A stretch of 64,000 nucleotides of DNA from Chlorobium sp. (GCA_005862285.1 SZXW01000007.1:97109-161108); one strand, 5' to 3'; shown: positions 37,880-47,405, counted from the stretch's first letter. The notes: generated by a model from the sequence alone, not told the origin. A program made the numbers and translations.

Positions 37880-40800
37880 TCGAGGTCTATCAAGAGGTTT
37901 GTCAATGCTTCAATCAAAGCTTCGGATGGAAGATCGCGATAAAAACCTCTCTTCTCCCCGAGTTCTTTGTTCACACCCCGCAGGAATACATAGATCACTC
38001 CCCCGAAATGGGTGCCGTAGCGATAGTTTTTGACCCTTAGCGAAAGGTATCGGTTGAGCGCAACGGTATAAAGCAGGTATTGCAGGGGGTAGAGGTTCAG
38101 CTGCATTGCCTGCCTCATGGCTTCGGGCCCGTAATCTTCGGCGGTGTTGCCCAGATGGTTCGATTTCCAGTCGAGCAGGTGGTACCGCCCGTTCTGCTCG
38201 AAAACCATATCCATGAACCCCATGAGCATACCCTTCGTCGGAGTGAACTGGAGCATGGGAGCTAGCGAGGCAAGATCGATCCCGCCCGGGAGAATGCCCT
38301 GGCTCCGGAGAACTCCGGCGAGACGGGAGGAAGTGACAAACCGGAGAGGAAAGAAAAATTCCAGCTCGGTTATCCAGCTCTTCCTGCAAAGCTTGCCGAG
38401 CGTAAAGGCCCCTTCAGGTCCATCGAGCGGTGTTTCAAGAACATCATGAACCATCGCTGTGATATACGGCAGCCAATCTTCTTTATAATTATAACGTTCA
38501 AGCCCTTTTTCGACAAGATCACGGATCATCCCTTCCGAGGGAGAAGCAAAATCAAGTTCTTCAAAAATCCCGTGCATGAAAATTCCTGCCTGCGCCCCTT
38601 TTGGAAAGGTGAAGATGCTCTTTTCCTCACTGGAGGGAGCAACAGTGGTGAGTGGCGCTTCCTCCTCTCTCCGGGTCTCGTCACGGTCGGGAAGTTCAGT
38701 GCCCTTCGGTTCATGGCGGCTGAAGGAGGTGAAGCTCGACACCCGCCAGGTCGTATCGATGGTTCCGGCGAAGCTTTTCAGCTCAAGGTCATCATGCTGC
38801 AACTCCGTGCTCGTCCGGGAGAGGCCGGACATGCCGTCAACCGCTTCACGCGTCAGCATGCCGAAACCGATGGAACCTTCCGAACACCTGGCAAGCGACT
38901 CCAGCTGAGCGGCCATATTCAAGGCATTCAGTGTCCTCGATTCGGCAGCAAGCGCCAAAGCCTGGTTTTCAGCAGCCCTCGTCTCTTCAGATGCATGAAG
39001 CAGATAGGTGACCGGCGAGCTCTCCGCACGGGTTCTGCAGCTGAAGAGACAGCAGCGGTGCTTCGCCCTCGTAAGGGCCACATATAGCAGCCTGAGACTT
39101 TCGGCAAGAGACTCCTTAGCGGCAAGCGACATGTTACTTTGATAATCGGAGGAACCGAAATCCTTCACCAGCCGCCCCGCATCATCATGGAACATCAATA
39201 CATCTCCTTTCCTGCTGCCGTTTCCCCAGAGAAACGGGCAGAACACGACAGGGTATTCCAGCCCCTTGCTGACATGGACCGTAACGATCTTCACGGCCGC
39301 ATCGTCTGTCTCGAGACGGATCTGGTTCTCCTCCGCCTCGTCCGGGGACGCAATGCGTTCGCTGAACCATCCGAGAAGCCCCTCCATTCCCGTTCCATGC
39401 TCATGCTCCTCGCGGTGCAGGAGCTCGAAACAGTGCAGCAGGTTGGTCAGCCTCCGTTCTCCCGACGAATCGGGATAACCGAGCAGACGCCCGCGAACCC
39501 CCTCCCTCGCCATCAGTTCCCGGCACATGACCATACATCCCCGCTCACGCCAGAGGTCGTGATAGAAGTGGAACTGCCTGAGGCAGGCTATCCAGGATGC
39601 TTCATCGTCGTTGAACCCGGCGATATCGTTGCCCGATCTGCCGAGGATATCGGTCACCAGCGCAGCCCGCACCTTGGGCTCGTTTCCAGGATCGGCAAGG
39701 GCGGAAAGCAGTATCCGCACCTCTTCGGCCTCCCTCGACCCAAAAACGGTGCTGTTGCTCCGCATGACTCCGGCAATGCGCCGTGCATGAAGGGTATCGA
39801 GCATGAGAGCCGCCTGCCGGTGCGTGCGTACGATAACAGCGATATCGCCTGTGGCGCACAGCCTGCCTCCGGGTAGTTCCTCACCTTCCTGCAGAATGCG
39901 GGCAATTTCCCCGGCAACGGCCGCTGAAGTGAAGGCGTTGGCATCGTCAACGGTGAACATGCCGTTTTTTTCATGACTGGCATCCATGAACCGGAGCTGC
40001 AGTGGCTCGGTTTCGGTAAGGCATGATGTCGTGCCTTCCGGTTCCCGCTTCCCGGCGTCGAGAGGATGATAGGCGATCCCGTCGTAGACGAAAGGCCGCT
40101 TCTCATTGTCGAACAAGATGTTGAAGGCCTGAAGCAACATCGGAGAAGAACGCCAGTTATGTGTCAGGGTGAAGCGCTGCTCTTCGCCGACCTCGCGAGC
40201 CGCCCTCATGTATGCGAATATATCCGCACCACGGAAACTGTAGATTGCCTGCTTCGGATCGCCGATAAGAAAAAGCGGCAGACCTGAACCGGCATAGATG
40301 GTCCTGAATATCTCGTACTGCACCGGATCGGTATCCTGGAACTCGTCGATAAGCGCCGCGCAATAGCTGTTCCTGAGAATCCCGGCGAGCGCCCCACCGC
40401 CATTCTCCGGCTGGAGCGCATGGTAGAGGTCTTCAAGGAGGTCGTCGAAAAAGCGGATGTTCGCTGAACGCTTGCGCTGAGGCAGGCTCTTCCGGTAATG
40501 ATGCACCAGCTCTGACTTGAGCGCGAGTATACGTTCCTCCACGGCATCGAGCAGCCGCTGGCAGGCGGCGAAAAACGGATGGGACGGCGCAACCCCCTTG
40601 CTTTTGGTGCCCTCCTGAATACCCCCGAGCGTGAGCTTGCCGAACCCGTCGAACAGGTCGTATGGATTGCCTCCATCAGCAAAGGCATCCATTCCGGCAA
40701 AGAGTTTACCGAGCAGGTCGGGCCTGTAATGTTTCGCTGAACGGCTCAACCCCTTGTTAGTGGCAATAAGATCCGTTATCGCCTCCCGCTGCTCCCTCCA

Positions 40801-41472
40801 CATCGAGCAGTCCTCCCGGTAAGCTGCTTCACAACTGCTTTCAAGCGCTGCGATCTCTTCGCCGTTGAAATCGGGGATAACCCCGACCCCTGTCCCGGAA
40901 TGGATTTCCCTTAGGAACGAGAGCAAGTTGTCGGGATTCAGGCGCTTGCGCAGGGCATAGCCCAGAAGCGGCGCTGACTCTCCGAAAAAGTGCATTCTCC
41001 AGAAATCGTCAACAATCTCCCGCACCCGATCCGTCTGGTCGGTCACCAGCTCGGTGTCATAAAGGGAGCCGCTCTCGAAGGCGTTATCCTGCAGCGCGCG
41101 AAGACAGAAGCCGTGTATCGTGAAGATTGATGCTGTATCGAATGCGCCGAGTGCACGCTCGAGAAGATCGCGCACCCTTTTCTTCCTGATCCCGGAAGCC
41201 TTTTCGTACAGCTCCTGAAGGAATGCGTCGCTGGTATTCCGGCCTTCCATCACCTCGAGTGCCTCGTGGATGCGGCTGCGGATCCTTCCGCGAAGCTCCT
41301 GCGTTGCGGCTTCGGTATAGGTCACCACCAGGATCTGTTCAGGCAGCAGCTCTTTTTCCAGCAGCAGGCGGAGATAGAGCGACGCAATCGCGTAGGTCTT
41401 CCCCGTACCGGCGCTCGCTTCGATCAGGTTGATGCTGGAGAGCTCGACCTCCGCGTGGTTGAGGGTTTTCAT
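37876..41472 (-). CDS. recB: Exonuclease V beta chain RecB
   Basis: 1198 residues, near E. coli RecB (1180). It is the 3'-5' UvrD-type helicase and nuclease of RecBCD. Walker A is at about 18-26 (EASAGTGKT), with LIDEFQDTDPVQYEIF (Walker B), LIGDPKQAIYSFRGAD (motif III), ITVHVSKGLEYPVVFCP-type motif V (IVTVHVSKGLEYP) and LYVALTRAKHRC (motif VI). The C-terminal nuclease domain carries GFMDMVF and HLLDWKSNHLG, matching the catalytic D-x-K of E. coli RecB. Its ATG overlaps the vapC stop as ATGA, an unusual coupling of a repair nuclease to a toxin-antitoxin pair. Confidence 0.96.
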   Translation of the reverse strand: MKTLNHAEVELSSINLIEASAGTGKTYAIASLYLRLLLEKELLPEQILVVTYTEAATQELRGRIRSRIHEALEVMEGRNTSDAFLQELYEKASGIRKKRVRDLLERALGAFDTASIFTIHGFCLRALQDNAFESGSLYDTELVTDQTDRVREIVDDFWRMHFFGESAPLLGYALRKRLNPDNLLSFLREIHSGTGVGVIPDFNGEEIAALESSCEAAYREDCSMWREQREAITDLIATNKGLSRSAKHYRPDLLGKLFAGMDAFADGGNPYDLFDGFGKLTLGGIQEGTKSKGVAPSHPFFAACQRLLDAVEERILALKSELVHHYRKSLPQRKRSANIRFFDDLLEDLYHALQPENGGGALAGILRNSYCAALIDEFQDTDPVQYEIFRTIYAGSGLPLFLIGDPKQAIYSFRGADIFAYMRAAREVGEEQRFTLTHNWRSSPMLLQAFNILFDNEKRPFVYDGIAYHPLDAGKREPEGTTSCLTETEPLQLRFMDASHEKNGMFTVDDANAFTSAAVAGEIARILQEGEELPGGRLCATGDIAVIVRTHRQAALMLDTLHARRIAGVMRSNSTVFGSREAEEVRILLSALADPGNEPKVRAALVTDILGRSGNDIAGFNDDEASWIACLRQFHFYHDLWRERGCMVMCRELMAREGVRGRLLGYPDSSGERRLTNLLHCFELLHREEHEHGTGMEGLLGWFSERIASPDEAEENQIRLETDDAAVKIVTVHVSKGLEYPVVFCPFLWGNGSRKGDVLMFHDDAGRLVKDFGSSDYQSNMSLAAKESLAESLRLLYVALTRAKHRCCLFSCRTRAESSPVTYLLHASEETRAAENQALALAAESRTLNALNMAAQLESLARCSEGSIGFGMLTREAVDGMSGLSRTSTELQHDDLELKSFAGTIDTTWRVSSFTSFSRHEPKGTELPDRDETRREEEAPLTTVAPSSEEKSIFTFPKGAQAGIFMHGIFEELDFASPSEGMIRDLVEKGLERYNYKEDWLPYITAMVHDVLETPLDGPEGAFTLGKLCRKSWITELEFFFPLRFVTSSRLAGVLRSQGILPGGIDLASLAPMLQFTPTKGMLMGFMDMVFEQNGRYHLLDWKSNHLGNTAEDYGPEAMRQAMQLNLYPLQYLLYTVALNRYLSLRVKNYRYGTHFGGVIYVFLRGVNKELGEKRGFYRDLPSEALIEALTNLLIDLE

Positions 41473-41867
41473 TCCGCCCAGTTTTCAATGTTCAATCCCG
41501 GAACCCGACTGAATTCCCTGCTGTTATTGGTGACCAGCACCGCATCCAGCGCCCTTGCATGAGCGGCGATCATGGTATCAAGCGGCCCGATCGGTTCCCC
41601 CCGCTGTTCGAGGTCCCGGCGTATTTCACCATAATGCCAGATCGCTGTCGCATCGAAAGGATAGAGTTCGAGCGGTGCGAAAAACATTTCAAGTGCCCGG
41701 CGGTTTCTTTCGGAACCGCTTTTCATGACCCCAAAAGCAAGCTCGACAGCAGTAATGCTTGAAATACCGATATCACCGATGTTCACCTGCCTGAACCTTT
41801 CCAGAACATGCTTCGGCCTTGCATTGATGATGTAGATGCAGATATTGGTATCGAGCAGATAGCTCAC
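41469..41867 (-). CDS. vapC: VapC-type PIN-domain ribonuclease toxin
   Basis: 132 residues from a GTG that overlaps the vapB stop by 4 bp. This is a PIN domain with the acidic triad visible: Asp6 (YLLDTNICIYI), Glu42 (SSITAVELAFGV) and Asp97 (IGPLDTMIAAHA), followed by LVTNNSREFSRVPGL, the typical VapC/FitB end. Characterised relatives cleave initiator tRNA or rRNA when not bound by VapB. The stop overlaps the recB start, so toxin, antitoxin and recB-recD form one chain of overlapping genes. All catalytic acids are present, so it is probably active. Confidence 0.92.
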   Translation of the reverse strand: MSYLLDTNICIYIINARPKHVLERFRQVNIGDIGISSITAVELAFGVMKSGSERNRRALEMFFAPLELYPFDATAIWHYGEIRRDLEQRGEPIGPLDTMIAAHARALDAVLVTNNSREFSRVPGLNIENWAE

Positions 41868-42097
41868 GGTGCGATCTCCTCCCTTTCCTGCTCTTCGGGC
41901 TGTTCCCTTTCCATGATAAATCCCGGTTCGAACTCCTGCAATGCCGCTTCAAGCATTGACCAGGATTTATCGATCGGCATCAGCAGTACCCCGCTGCCGA
42001 AATGCTTGATGATAACCTCCTTGCCTTTGAACCTGTACTCTTTCGGCAGACGGACCGCCTGGCTCCGGCCCGATGGAAAAATGCGTGCTGTATCCAT
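41864..42097 (-). CDS. vapB: VapB-type antitoxin (AbrB/MazE fold)
   Basis: 77 residues. The N-terminal SpoVT-AbrB swapped-hairpin DNA-binding domain reads ARIFPSGRSQAVRLPKEYRF, the VapB hallmark (G-x-S-Q-A-V-R-L-P). The acidic C-terminal tail (EREQPEEQEREEIAP) probably wraps and blocks VapC. Antitoxins of this type repress their own promoter, so the 280-bp region upstream may be autoregulated, which would then influence recB-recD expression. recC lies upstream across that gap. Confidence 0.92.
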   Translation of the reverse strand: MDTARIFPSGRSQAVRLPKEYRFKGKEVIIKHFGSGVLLMPIDKSWSMLEAALQEFEPGFIMEREQPEEQEREEIAP

Positions 42098-42240
42098 ACT
42101 TTCTCCAGCTTGAAATAATGATATCTACCAATGATAATTATCTTTTCAAAGGAAAGCAACAGTTTGATATCGATTCGTAAAACTTGTATTAAAATCAATT
42201 ATCAAGTCCCTATGCTTATTCTGTCAAGCTGTCTTTTCCT

Positions 42241-42317
42241 GTCATTCTGAACGAAGTGAAAAATCCATAAAGGGTAATTTCAGGAAATGGATGCTTCACT
42301 TCATTACGTTCAGCATA
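42241..42317. repeat. Dispersed imperfect palindrome, copy B
   Basis: The left arm GTCATTCTGAACGAAGTG (from 42241) is complementary, with small gaps, to the right arm CACTTCATTACGTTCAGCAT (to 42317). The element lies in the 280-bp gap between the recC stop and the vapB start, and no gene is seen in that gap. Related copies are at 11449-11579 and 45659-45746. Confidence 0.65.
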
Positions 42318-42377
42318 CAAACCGTGATTTAATGCCGATTTCCCTTTATCCTACGGCTACTGCCCTTCATTCATACA

Positions 42378-45300
42378 TTACAGCATCGGCATCAGCAGCT
42401 CCATGGCAATGGAGCGGAACTCTTCATCGAATGGCTCACCCGAACCGAAACAGCGCTGTATGGCCGGATCGGATCCCTCACCCGGAAAGTTGTTGAACGT
42501 GTCGTCCCGCCACTGCTTTAGGGCGGCTTCGATGCTCTCTTTTTCGGCATAGGCCATCGAAGAGCGCGGGAAAAAGGGAAGGGGCATGGAAAGTCCCTGC
42601 CAGTAGCGGTTCAATAGATGCTCCAGATGCAGGGCGGCGTCAGCCGTCGGTGCGAAGCGTTTTTCATCGTCAGTCATGACGAGGCAGGTTTCCTTCGGGT
42701 ATTTAGGATGGTTTACCGCGTTGAGCACAAGATGCTCGATCCAGGCCCTCATCCGGTCTTTCATCTTCATCTTCGCGCAGCGGTAGTGCAGCAGGCTTTG
42801 CGGCCAGACCTTCGCAAGCCGGCCGGTGAGACGGAACCCGCCGAGCTGCAGATCGACTTCGAGCGGATCGAGAGGCCCTGTACCGGCGATTTTTGCCTGC
42901 ACGGTAGCGGCGAACTCCCGCACGTCATCGAGAACCTTCATAAAAACCAGCTCCCCGTGGCGGGCAGGCGGGAGAATTCCGCGGCTCCGGTAGAGCGGAA
43001 GCAGCTCCTGCGGTTCCCCGCCTCCAAGAACAAACTCGAGCAGCTCCTGCTTAATGCTGTACAATTCAAATCCCTCGACCCCGAAAGGCTCACGGTCCTC
43101 GAGCGGCTCCGCCGTGCCTTCGATCCGGATGCCGAGGCGCTGCTCGAGAAAAAAGGCCGCCGGGTTGTCGTAGAAACGCAGAAGCTGCTGCAGCGAAACG
43201 GTCTTCCACTCCTCGGGTGGATCGTCGAGAGGAGCGTTCATGAAGGGACGGGACGCATCTGCAGATGACTCTTTTTCAACAATCGCCCGGTAATTCTCGT
43301 CCGAATAGCTGAACAGCCTGGAGCCTTTTGCATAATAGGCCCGGTTGAAGGCCTGCAGGCGGTGAGGCACGACCAGATGCTGTTCGACAGTTTCTCCTTC
43401 AGGCACAGAGAAGCCGCGGCGGATGGCATCGAGCAGTTCGCTCACCAGCACCGAGGGAGGCAGTTCGCTGTTGTCCCTGATGCTCTGGCCGGTGTAGCTT
43501 ATATAGAGCACGTCTCGTGCCGATAAGATCGATTCGAGGAAAAGATAGCGGTCTTCGTTGCGCAGCGAACGGTCGCCCCTGTGCGGTTCGCTTGCGATGA
43601 GGTCGAAGCCCGGAGCGCGGCTCTGGCGGGGAAAAGCGCTGTCGTTCATGCCGATCAGGGCAACAACACGGAAAGGAATGCTCCGCATGGGCAGCATGGC
43701 GCAGAAGGTGATCCCGCCTGTCATGAAGCCGAGCCCCTGCTCCTGCTTTTCAAGCCGGGCCCTGAGCCAGGAGATGAAGACCGCAGGCGCCACCTCCCCG
43801 GTAAATTCCGCTTTGGCAGCAGCATCGCCGAGCTGTTCGGCAAGCGCAGCAATCGACGCAAACTCCCGCTCGGAAGTATCGGAAGGGAGAATGAAGCCGT
43901 CGAGCAACGCCTGGAACCGGCTGCGCCAATCTTCAAGTGTGCAGGGACGTTCCATGCTTTCCATAAAGCGCTCGATTGCCGTGACGAAGTCGGCGAACCT
44001 GCCGAGGGTTTCGGCACTGGAACCGGTGAGATCGTCATAAGGCAGGACGCCGTTATATAAGATATTGTCGTCCGGCATTGCATAACCGAGCATCAGCCGG
44101 TCAAGCCCGGCTTTCCAGGAGTTCTCACGGTATGCTGGAAGGTTCCTCGCCGAACGGTCGTACTCGTCCATGCCCCAGCGGATGCCGGTTTTTTCGATCC
44201 AATCGCGGATGAGATCGAGTTCGTCGCTCCCGATTGAAAAGCGGCGGCTCACCGGCGGAGAGGCAAGCAGGTCGAAGAGTTCGGATGCGGCAAGGCGGCT
44301 GCCCGGCAGGGCGAGCAGTTTCAGCACGGCCGAAGCAATCTCCCCCTCGTGCATCGTCTTGCGGTCGGCAATGGCGTACGGCAGGTGAACGCCATTTCCT
44401 CCGGCTCCGAATACGGCGGAAATGTAGGGCGAATAGATTTCTATATCCGGGGTCATCACCAAGATATCGCGCGGGGAGAGGTCGGGGTTTTCCTCGAATA
44501 TGGCGAGGATGTTGTCGTAGAGCACTTCCACTTCGCGGAGCGGGCTGTGGCAGGAGTGGATACGGATCGAGCGGTCTCCGGCGTCAAGCGGGCGCACCTC
44601 ACCATCCTCGCCGGTACCAGAAAGGTTCAGGATATCGGACTGCAGGGCATGGAGCAGGCACTCATCTCCCGGATCCTCATAGTGCTCTTCCTGCTGCAGG
44701 GCACTGTCGCTCATGTCGATGATCATGTCGGAAAAATCCCGCCCGATCCTGCCGAGCGATGCGAGCAGCGGATTTCCTTCGGTGCGCAGGGCGCGCTCCT
44801 CCTCGGGCAGCCTGGCTATCGCCTTTCTGGAAATAATATCGCCCCAGTATTCCCGGGTCGGGCTGAGGAGAAAGAGGTTCACCTCCCTCACCCCGGCAAC
44901 CGCCGAGAGCATGTCGAGATGGAACTTCGGTAGGCAGGAGATGCCGAAAAGTGTGATCCTCTCGGGAAACTTCTCCACTCCCGGCGATGTCGGGCCGAGC
45001 TCACGGCAGAAGCGTTCCTTCAGCTTCCCCCGGTGCATATCCTCCCCTTCCGCAAGTTTTCGCCACAGGATCGGCTGCCACTCCTCGCCGGATGGCCCCG
45101 TCTCCCCTGCCTCCCAACGGGAAAGTATCTCCGGTCGATAGAGGGTGTACTGGTCGAAGGTATCGGCAATTTTTTCCGACAGTTGGAAAAGCTTCAGGCC
45201 ATCCGTATCGTCGGCCAGATACCGGCGCAGCGTGCCGAACAGCTCGCTCTGGAGCATCTCCGGCAGCAGCCGCATGATCCTCCAGCTCATCACATCGGGC

Positions 45301-45560
45301 TTGAAAAGAGAGGTGTCGGGCTTTTCGGAAAAAAGCATTTCAAAAAGCTCCTTCACCATCGCGTTCGGGAAGGGATAGTGCCCGTTCGCCCACACCCCGT
45401 AACGCTTCGCAAGCTCCATGGAGATCCACCGCTGCATCCCCCGGCTCTGCACCACGATCACCTCCCGGTCGAACACCGACGCCAGCGGCTTTTTCAGCGC
45501 TTTGGCGAGCGTATCGACCAGCGCTTCCATCCGATTGCTGGTGTAGAGGTTAAGCGGCAT
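42378..45560 (-). CDS. recC: Exonuclease V gamma chain RecC
   Basis: 1060 residues from the ATG at 45560 (MPLNLYTSNRMEALVDTLAK, like the family start); a TTG four codons upstream is possible. RecC holds RecBCD together, splits the duplex and recognises Chi. It keeps inactive helicase-like domains: FDREVIVVQSRGMQRWISME (dead motif I region), DILVMTPDIEIYSPYI, GGITFCAMLPMRSIPFRVVAL and ALIGMNDSAFPR are typical RecC segments. The C-terminal nuclease-like domain also lacks catalytic residues. It is slightly shorter than the E. coli protein (1122). It is separated from vapB by 280 bp with a palindromic repeat, so may be a separate transcript from recB-recD. Confidence 0.95.
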   Translation of the reverse strand: MPLNLYTSNRMEALVDTLAKALKKPLASVFDREVIVVQSRGMQRWISMELAKRYGVWANGHYPFPNAMVKELFEMLFSEKPDTSLFKPDVMSWRIMRLLPEMLQSELFGTLRRYLADDTDGLKLFQLSEKIADTFDQYTLYRPEILSRWEAGETGPSGEEWQPILWRKLAEGEDMHRGKLKERFCRELGPTSPGVEKFPERITLFGISCLPKFHLDMLSAVAGVREVNLFLLSPTREYWGDIISRKAIARLPEEERALRTEGNPLLASLGRIGRDFSDMIIDMSDSALQQEEHYEDPGDECLLHALQSDILNLSGTGEDGEVRPLDAGDRSIRIHSCHSPLREVEVLYDNILAIFEENPDLSPRDILVMTPDIEIYSPYISAVFGAGGNGVHLPYAIADRKTMHEGEIASAVLKLLALPGSRLAASELFDLLASPPVSRRFSIGSDELDLIRDWIEKTGIRWGMDEYDRSARNLPAYRENSWKAGLDRLMLGYAMPDDNILYNGVLPYDDLTGSSAETLGRFADFVTAIERFMESMERPCTLEDWRSRFQALLDGFILPSDTSEREFASIAALAEQLGDAAAKAEFTGEVAPAVFISWLRARLEKQEQGLGFMTGGITFCAMLPMRSIPFRVVALIGMNDSAFPRQSRAPGFDLIASEPHRGDRSLRNEDRYLFLESILSARDVLYISYTGQSIRDNSELPPSVLVSELLDAIRRGFSVPEGETVEQHLVVPHRLQAFNRAYYAKGSRLFSYSDENYRAIVEKESSADASRPFMNAPLDDPPEEWKTVSLQQLLRFYDNPAAFFLEQRLGIRIEGTAEPLEDREPFGVEGFELYSIKQELLEFVLGGGEPQELLPLYRSRGILPPARHGELVFMKVLDDVREFAATVQAKIAGTGPLDPLEVDLQLGGFRLTGRLAKVWPQSLLHYRCAKMKMKDRMRAWIEHLVLNAVNHPKYPKETCLVMTDDEKRFAPTADAALHLEHLLNRYWQGLSMPLPFFPRSSMAYAEKESIEAALKQWRDDTFNNFPGEGSDPAIQRCFGSGEPFDEEFRSIAMELLMPML

Positions 45561-46036
45561 GGAACATGACAAGATTGAGTTCAGCTATTGTATAAATTTA
45601 CTTATTACTTATGCGATAAAAAGCAGCAACTATCTTTTGGAACAAACTTCGTCTTATTGTCATTCTGAACAGAGTGAAGAATCCGGAAGTTGTTTTTATG
45701 TAAGAAAATGGACTCTTCATTCCGCTACGCACCATTGCGGAATGACAAACCTCAATTCGAAATTGATTTGTGATTTATTGTTCCCGGAGCAATACTATCG
45801 ACACGAATTCTGGCGTGCCTTCCGAATTTTTAACAATTAAAAAGTTTTCTCCTGCACACGATTGCTGCTGTTGAAACCCTGTTCTCAGTCTTCTGTCTCC
45901 GGTCCTTTCGATATAAATTATAAATAGATTGACAAGTTTTCAGTTATTTCGAGGCTATTCCTTTCTCTGCGCAACGAATCCTATTTAGCGGGGAATAGAA
46001 AGATTTGCGTATTATTATTACTTGTATGCATTATGA
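45561..46036. other. Intergenic region upstream of recC
   Basis: About 475 bp, AT-rich, with one dispersed palindrome (45659-45746) and otherwise no recognisable gene. It must contain the recC promoter. The left boundary of the accessory region is placed here because gene remnants begin at 46037. Confidence 0.45.
45659..45746. repeat. Dispersed imperfect palindrome, copy C
   Basis: The left arm GTCATTCTGAACAGAGTG with GAAGAATCC faces the right arm GGACTCTTCATTCC...CATTGCGGAATGAC; together they form a long imperfect hairpin. It resembles copies A and B and lies upstream of recC. Confidence 0.65.
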
Positions 46037-46171
46037 AGACAACTCCAGCGGCAACGGCAATGGGAAGAACTGTTCCAGCTCGGAGACCGGCTTACCGCGG
46101 AAAAACAGTTGACGGTCTGGGATGTCGAAGATGAAATCAGTGCTATCCGCCAGAAAAATGGCAGCTCATGA
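46037..46171 (+). pseudogene. Decapitated antitoxin (C-terminal part) of the adjacent PIN toxin
   Basis: After an in-frame TGA at 46034-46036, 44 codons remain open with no start: RQLQRQRQWEELFQLGDRLT, then AEKQLTVWDVEDEI and SAIRQKNGSS. The TGA (46169-46171) overlaps the toxin ATG (46168) as ATGA. The Q-W-E-x-L-F-x-x-G-x-x-L...T-x-x-D-V segment resembles the C-terminal, toxin-contacting part of antitoxins paired with this PIN family. The N-terminal DNA-binding half is absent or frameshifted. Confidence 0.5.
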
Positions 46172-46575
46172 GAGTGGTTTGTGATAAGAATGTGCTCATA
46201 TCAGGCAAACTGTTCGGCGGTAAACCAAGGGATGTTTTGCTGTTCTGCTCTACCGGAAAATTGACAAACTTCACCTCGCTGGAACTTCTGAAAGAAATCG
46301 AACAGGTTCTTCTCAGACCCAAATTCGGCTTGACCGAAGAGCAGGTTTACGGAATTATCCGATTGTTCCGTGAGACCTTTTCAGTTGTGAGGCTGGAAAG
46401 CCGAATTTCCTTTATTACCGCCGACCCGGATGACAACAGAATCCTTGAAACCGCCAGCGCTGCCCAGGAAAAGGCCATTATCTGCGGTGATGCACATCTG
46501 CTTTATCTCGCCGAATGGAATGGCATTCCGGTCTTCAATCCCGACAACTTTCCCGGGAAATACTTTCCAGCCTGA
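46168..46575 (+). CDS. PIN-family toxin component (TIGR00305-like)
   Basis: 135 residues with no visible break. It matches the family of putative toxin-antitoxin PIN nucleases: MRVVCDKNVLISGKLFGGKP (Asp6; the usual D-T-N is D-K-N here), LELLKEIEQVLLRPKFGL (Glu43), ITADPDDNRILETA (Asp86 onward) and CGDAHLLYLAEWNGI (Asp108). The acidic metal-binding residues are retained. Its partner antitoxin upstream lacks an N-terminus, so either the toxin is no longer expressed from its own promoter, the remnant is enough for neutralisation, or the K in place of T has weakened it. Confidence 0.8.
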   Translation: MRVVCDKNVLISGKLFGGKPRDVLLFCSTGKLTNFTSLELLKEIEQVLLRPKFGLTEEQVYGIIRLFRETFSVVRLESRISFITADPDDNRILETASAAQEKAIICGDAHLLYLAEWNGIPVFNPDNFPGKYFPA

Positions 46576-46725
46576 TGGCCTGTCAATTCTCTTGATTCAG
46601 CATTGGATTGACAACTCTTGAACAGTCGAAAACCATCACACAATGCGGGATAATTTGTGTTTCTTAAAAACAGGGAAAATTGATCCTCCCGTTCGGGCGA
46701 GGAACGAGCGTTCATGAACTTTTGG

Positions 46726-47175
46726 TCAGGTGTTCCTCGCACGATCAACCCGCTCAATCAACTCTTTAATGAGAGGGTTCCTGGTAAAAGTAAACATGCG
46801 CATCGGAGGATTAAAAACAAGCTCCTTACCAAGCGGGCCTTCATGTCTTACATTTACCGTAATACGCTCGGGAGAATTCATTGGAGCGCAATCGATATTT
46901 ACGATATCTCTGAGCTTTACGTGCTGCTCGGTGCCGCCTTTTCTGAAAAGTAATTCATCACCCAGATCATACACCTCATCAACTAAATCCCACACCAGCC
47001 TCTTGAATAAAAAATAACCAAATACAGTCAAGAAAATCGGGATGATATAGAACATGACTGAATTACATCCTGCCCCTGATTCAAGCGATGTGACAAAAAA
47101 AAACGCCAGGAACCCAAACCAGAGGAATGGAAAAACCTTCTTGAAATAAACGTTTGAACCGGAAATTTTCTTCAT
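46726..47175 (-). CDS. Two-TM membrane protein of unknown function
   Basis: 149 residues from the ATG at 47175, which has GAGG 10 bp upstream; a GTG at 47184 is too close to that site. Two adjacent membrane helices lie at about 15-32 (VFPFLWFGFLAFFFVTS) and 40-58 (SVMFYIIPIFLTVFGYFLF). A soluble C-terminal domain of about 85 residues, rich in strands (DLGDELLFRKGG, KLRDIVNIDCAP, RITVNVRH), recalls small PH-like domains of bacterial membrane proteins. It is downstream of the TIR gene on the same strand with a 230-bp gap. Function is unknown. Confidence 0.65.
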   Translation of the reverse strand: MKKISGSNVYFKKVFPFLWFGFLAFFFVTSLESGAGCNSVMFYIIPIFLTVFGYFLFKRLVWDLVDEVYDLGDELLFRKGGTEQHVKLRDIVNIDCAPMNSPERITVNVRHEGPLGKELVFNPPMRMFTFTRNPLIKELIERVDRARNT

Positions 47176-47405
47176 TTTCTTCACACCTCATATTGATTGT
47201 ATGTGATGCTTTGCAGATGCTCTTCAGCATATCGTATAGCAGATAACGCTAAAATACAAGATTCATTAACGCTGAGCAACCTCCCACTCCGGAGTTTGTT
47301 CTCAGAGCATTTCGATAGAATATTCCGCTATCCCATCTTCCCCCCACAGCCTGATGGCCAGAAACTCTGCTTTTTGCTGTGCTGCTTCCCCGATCACCCG
47401 AGATC

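Noticed and set aside
46726..46953. Plus-strand frames overlapping the two-TM protein gene
   Set aside because: They are antisense to a gene with a good ribosome site and clear membrane helices.
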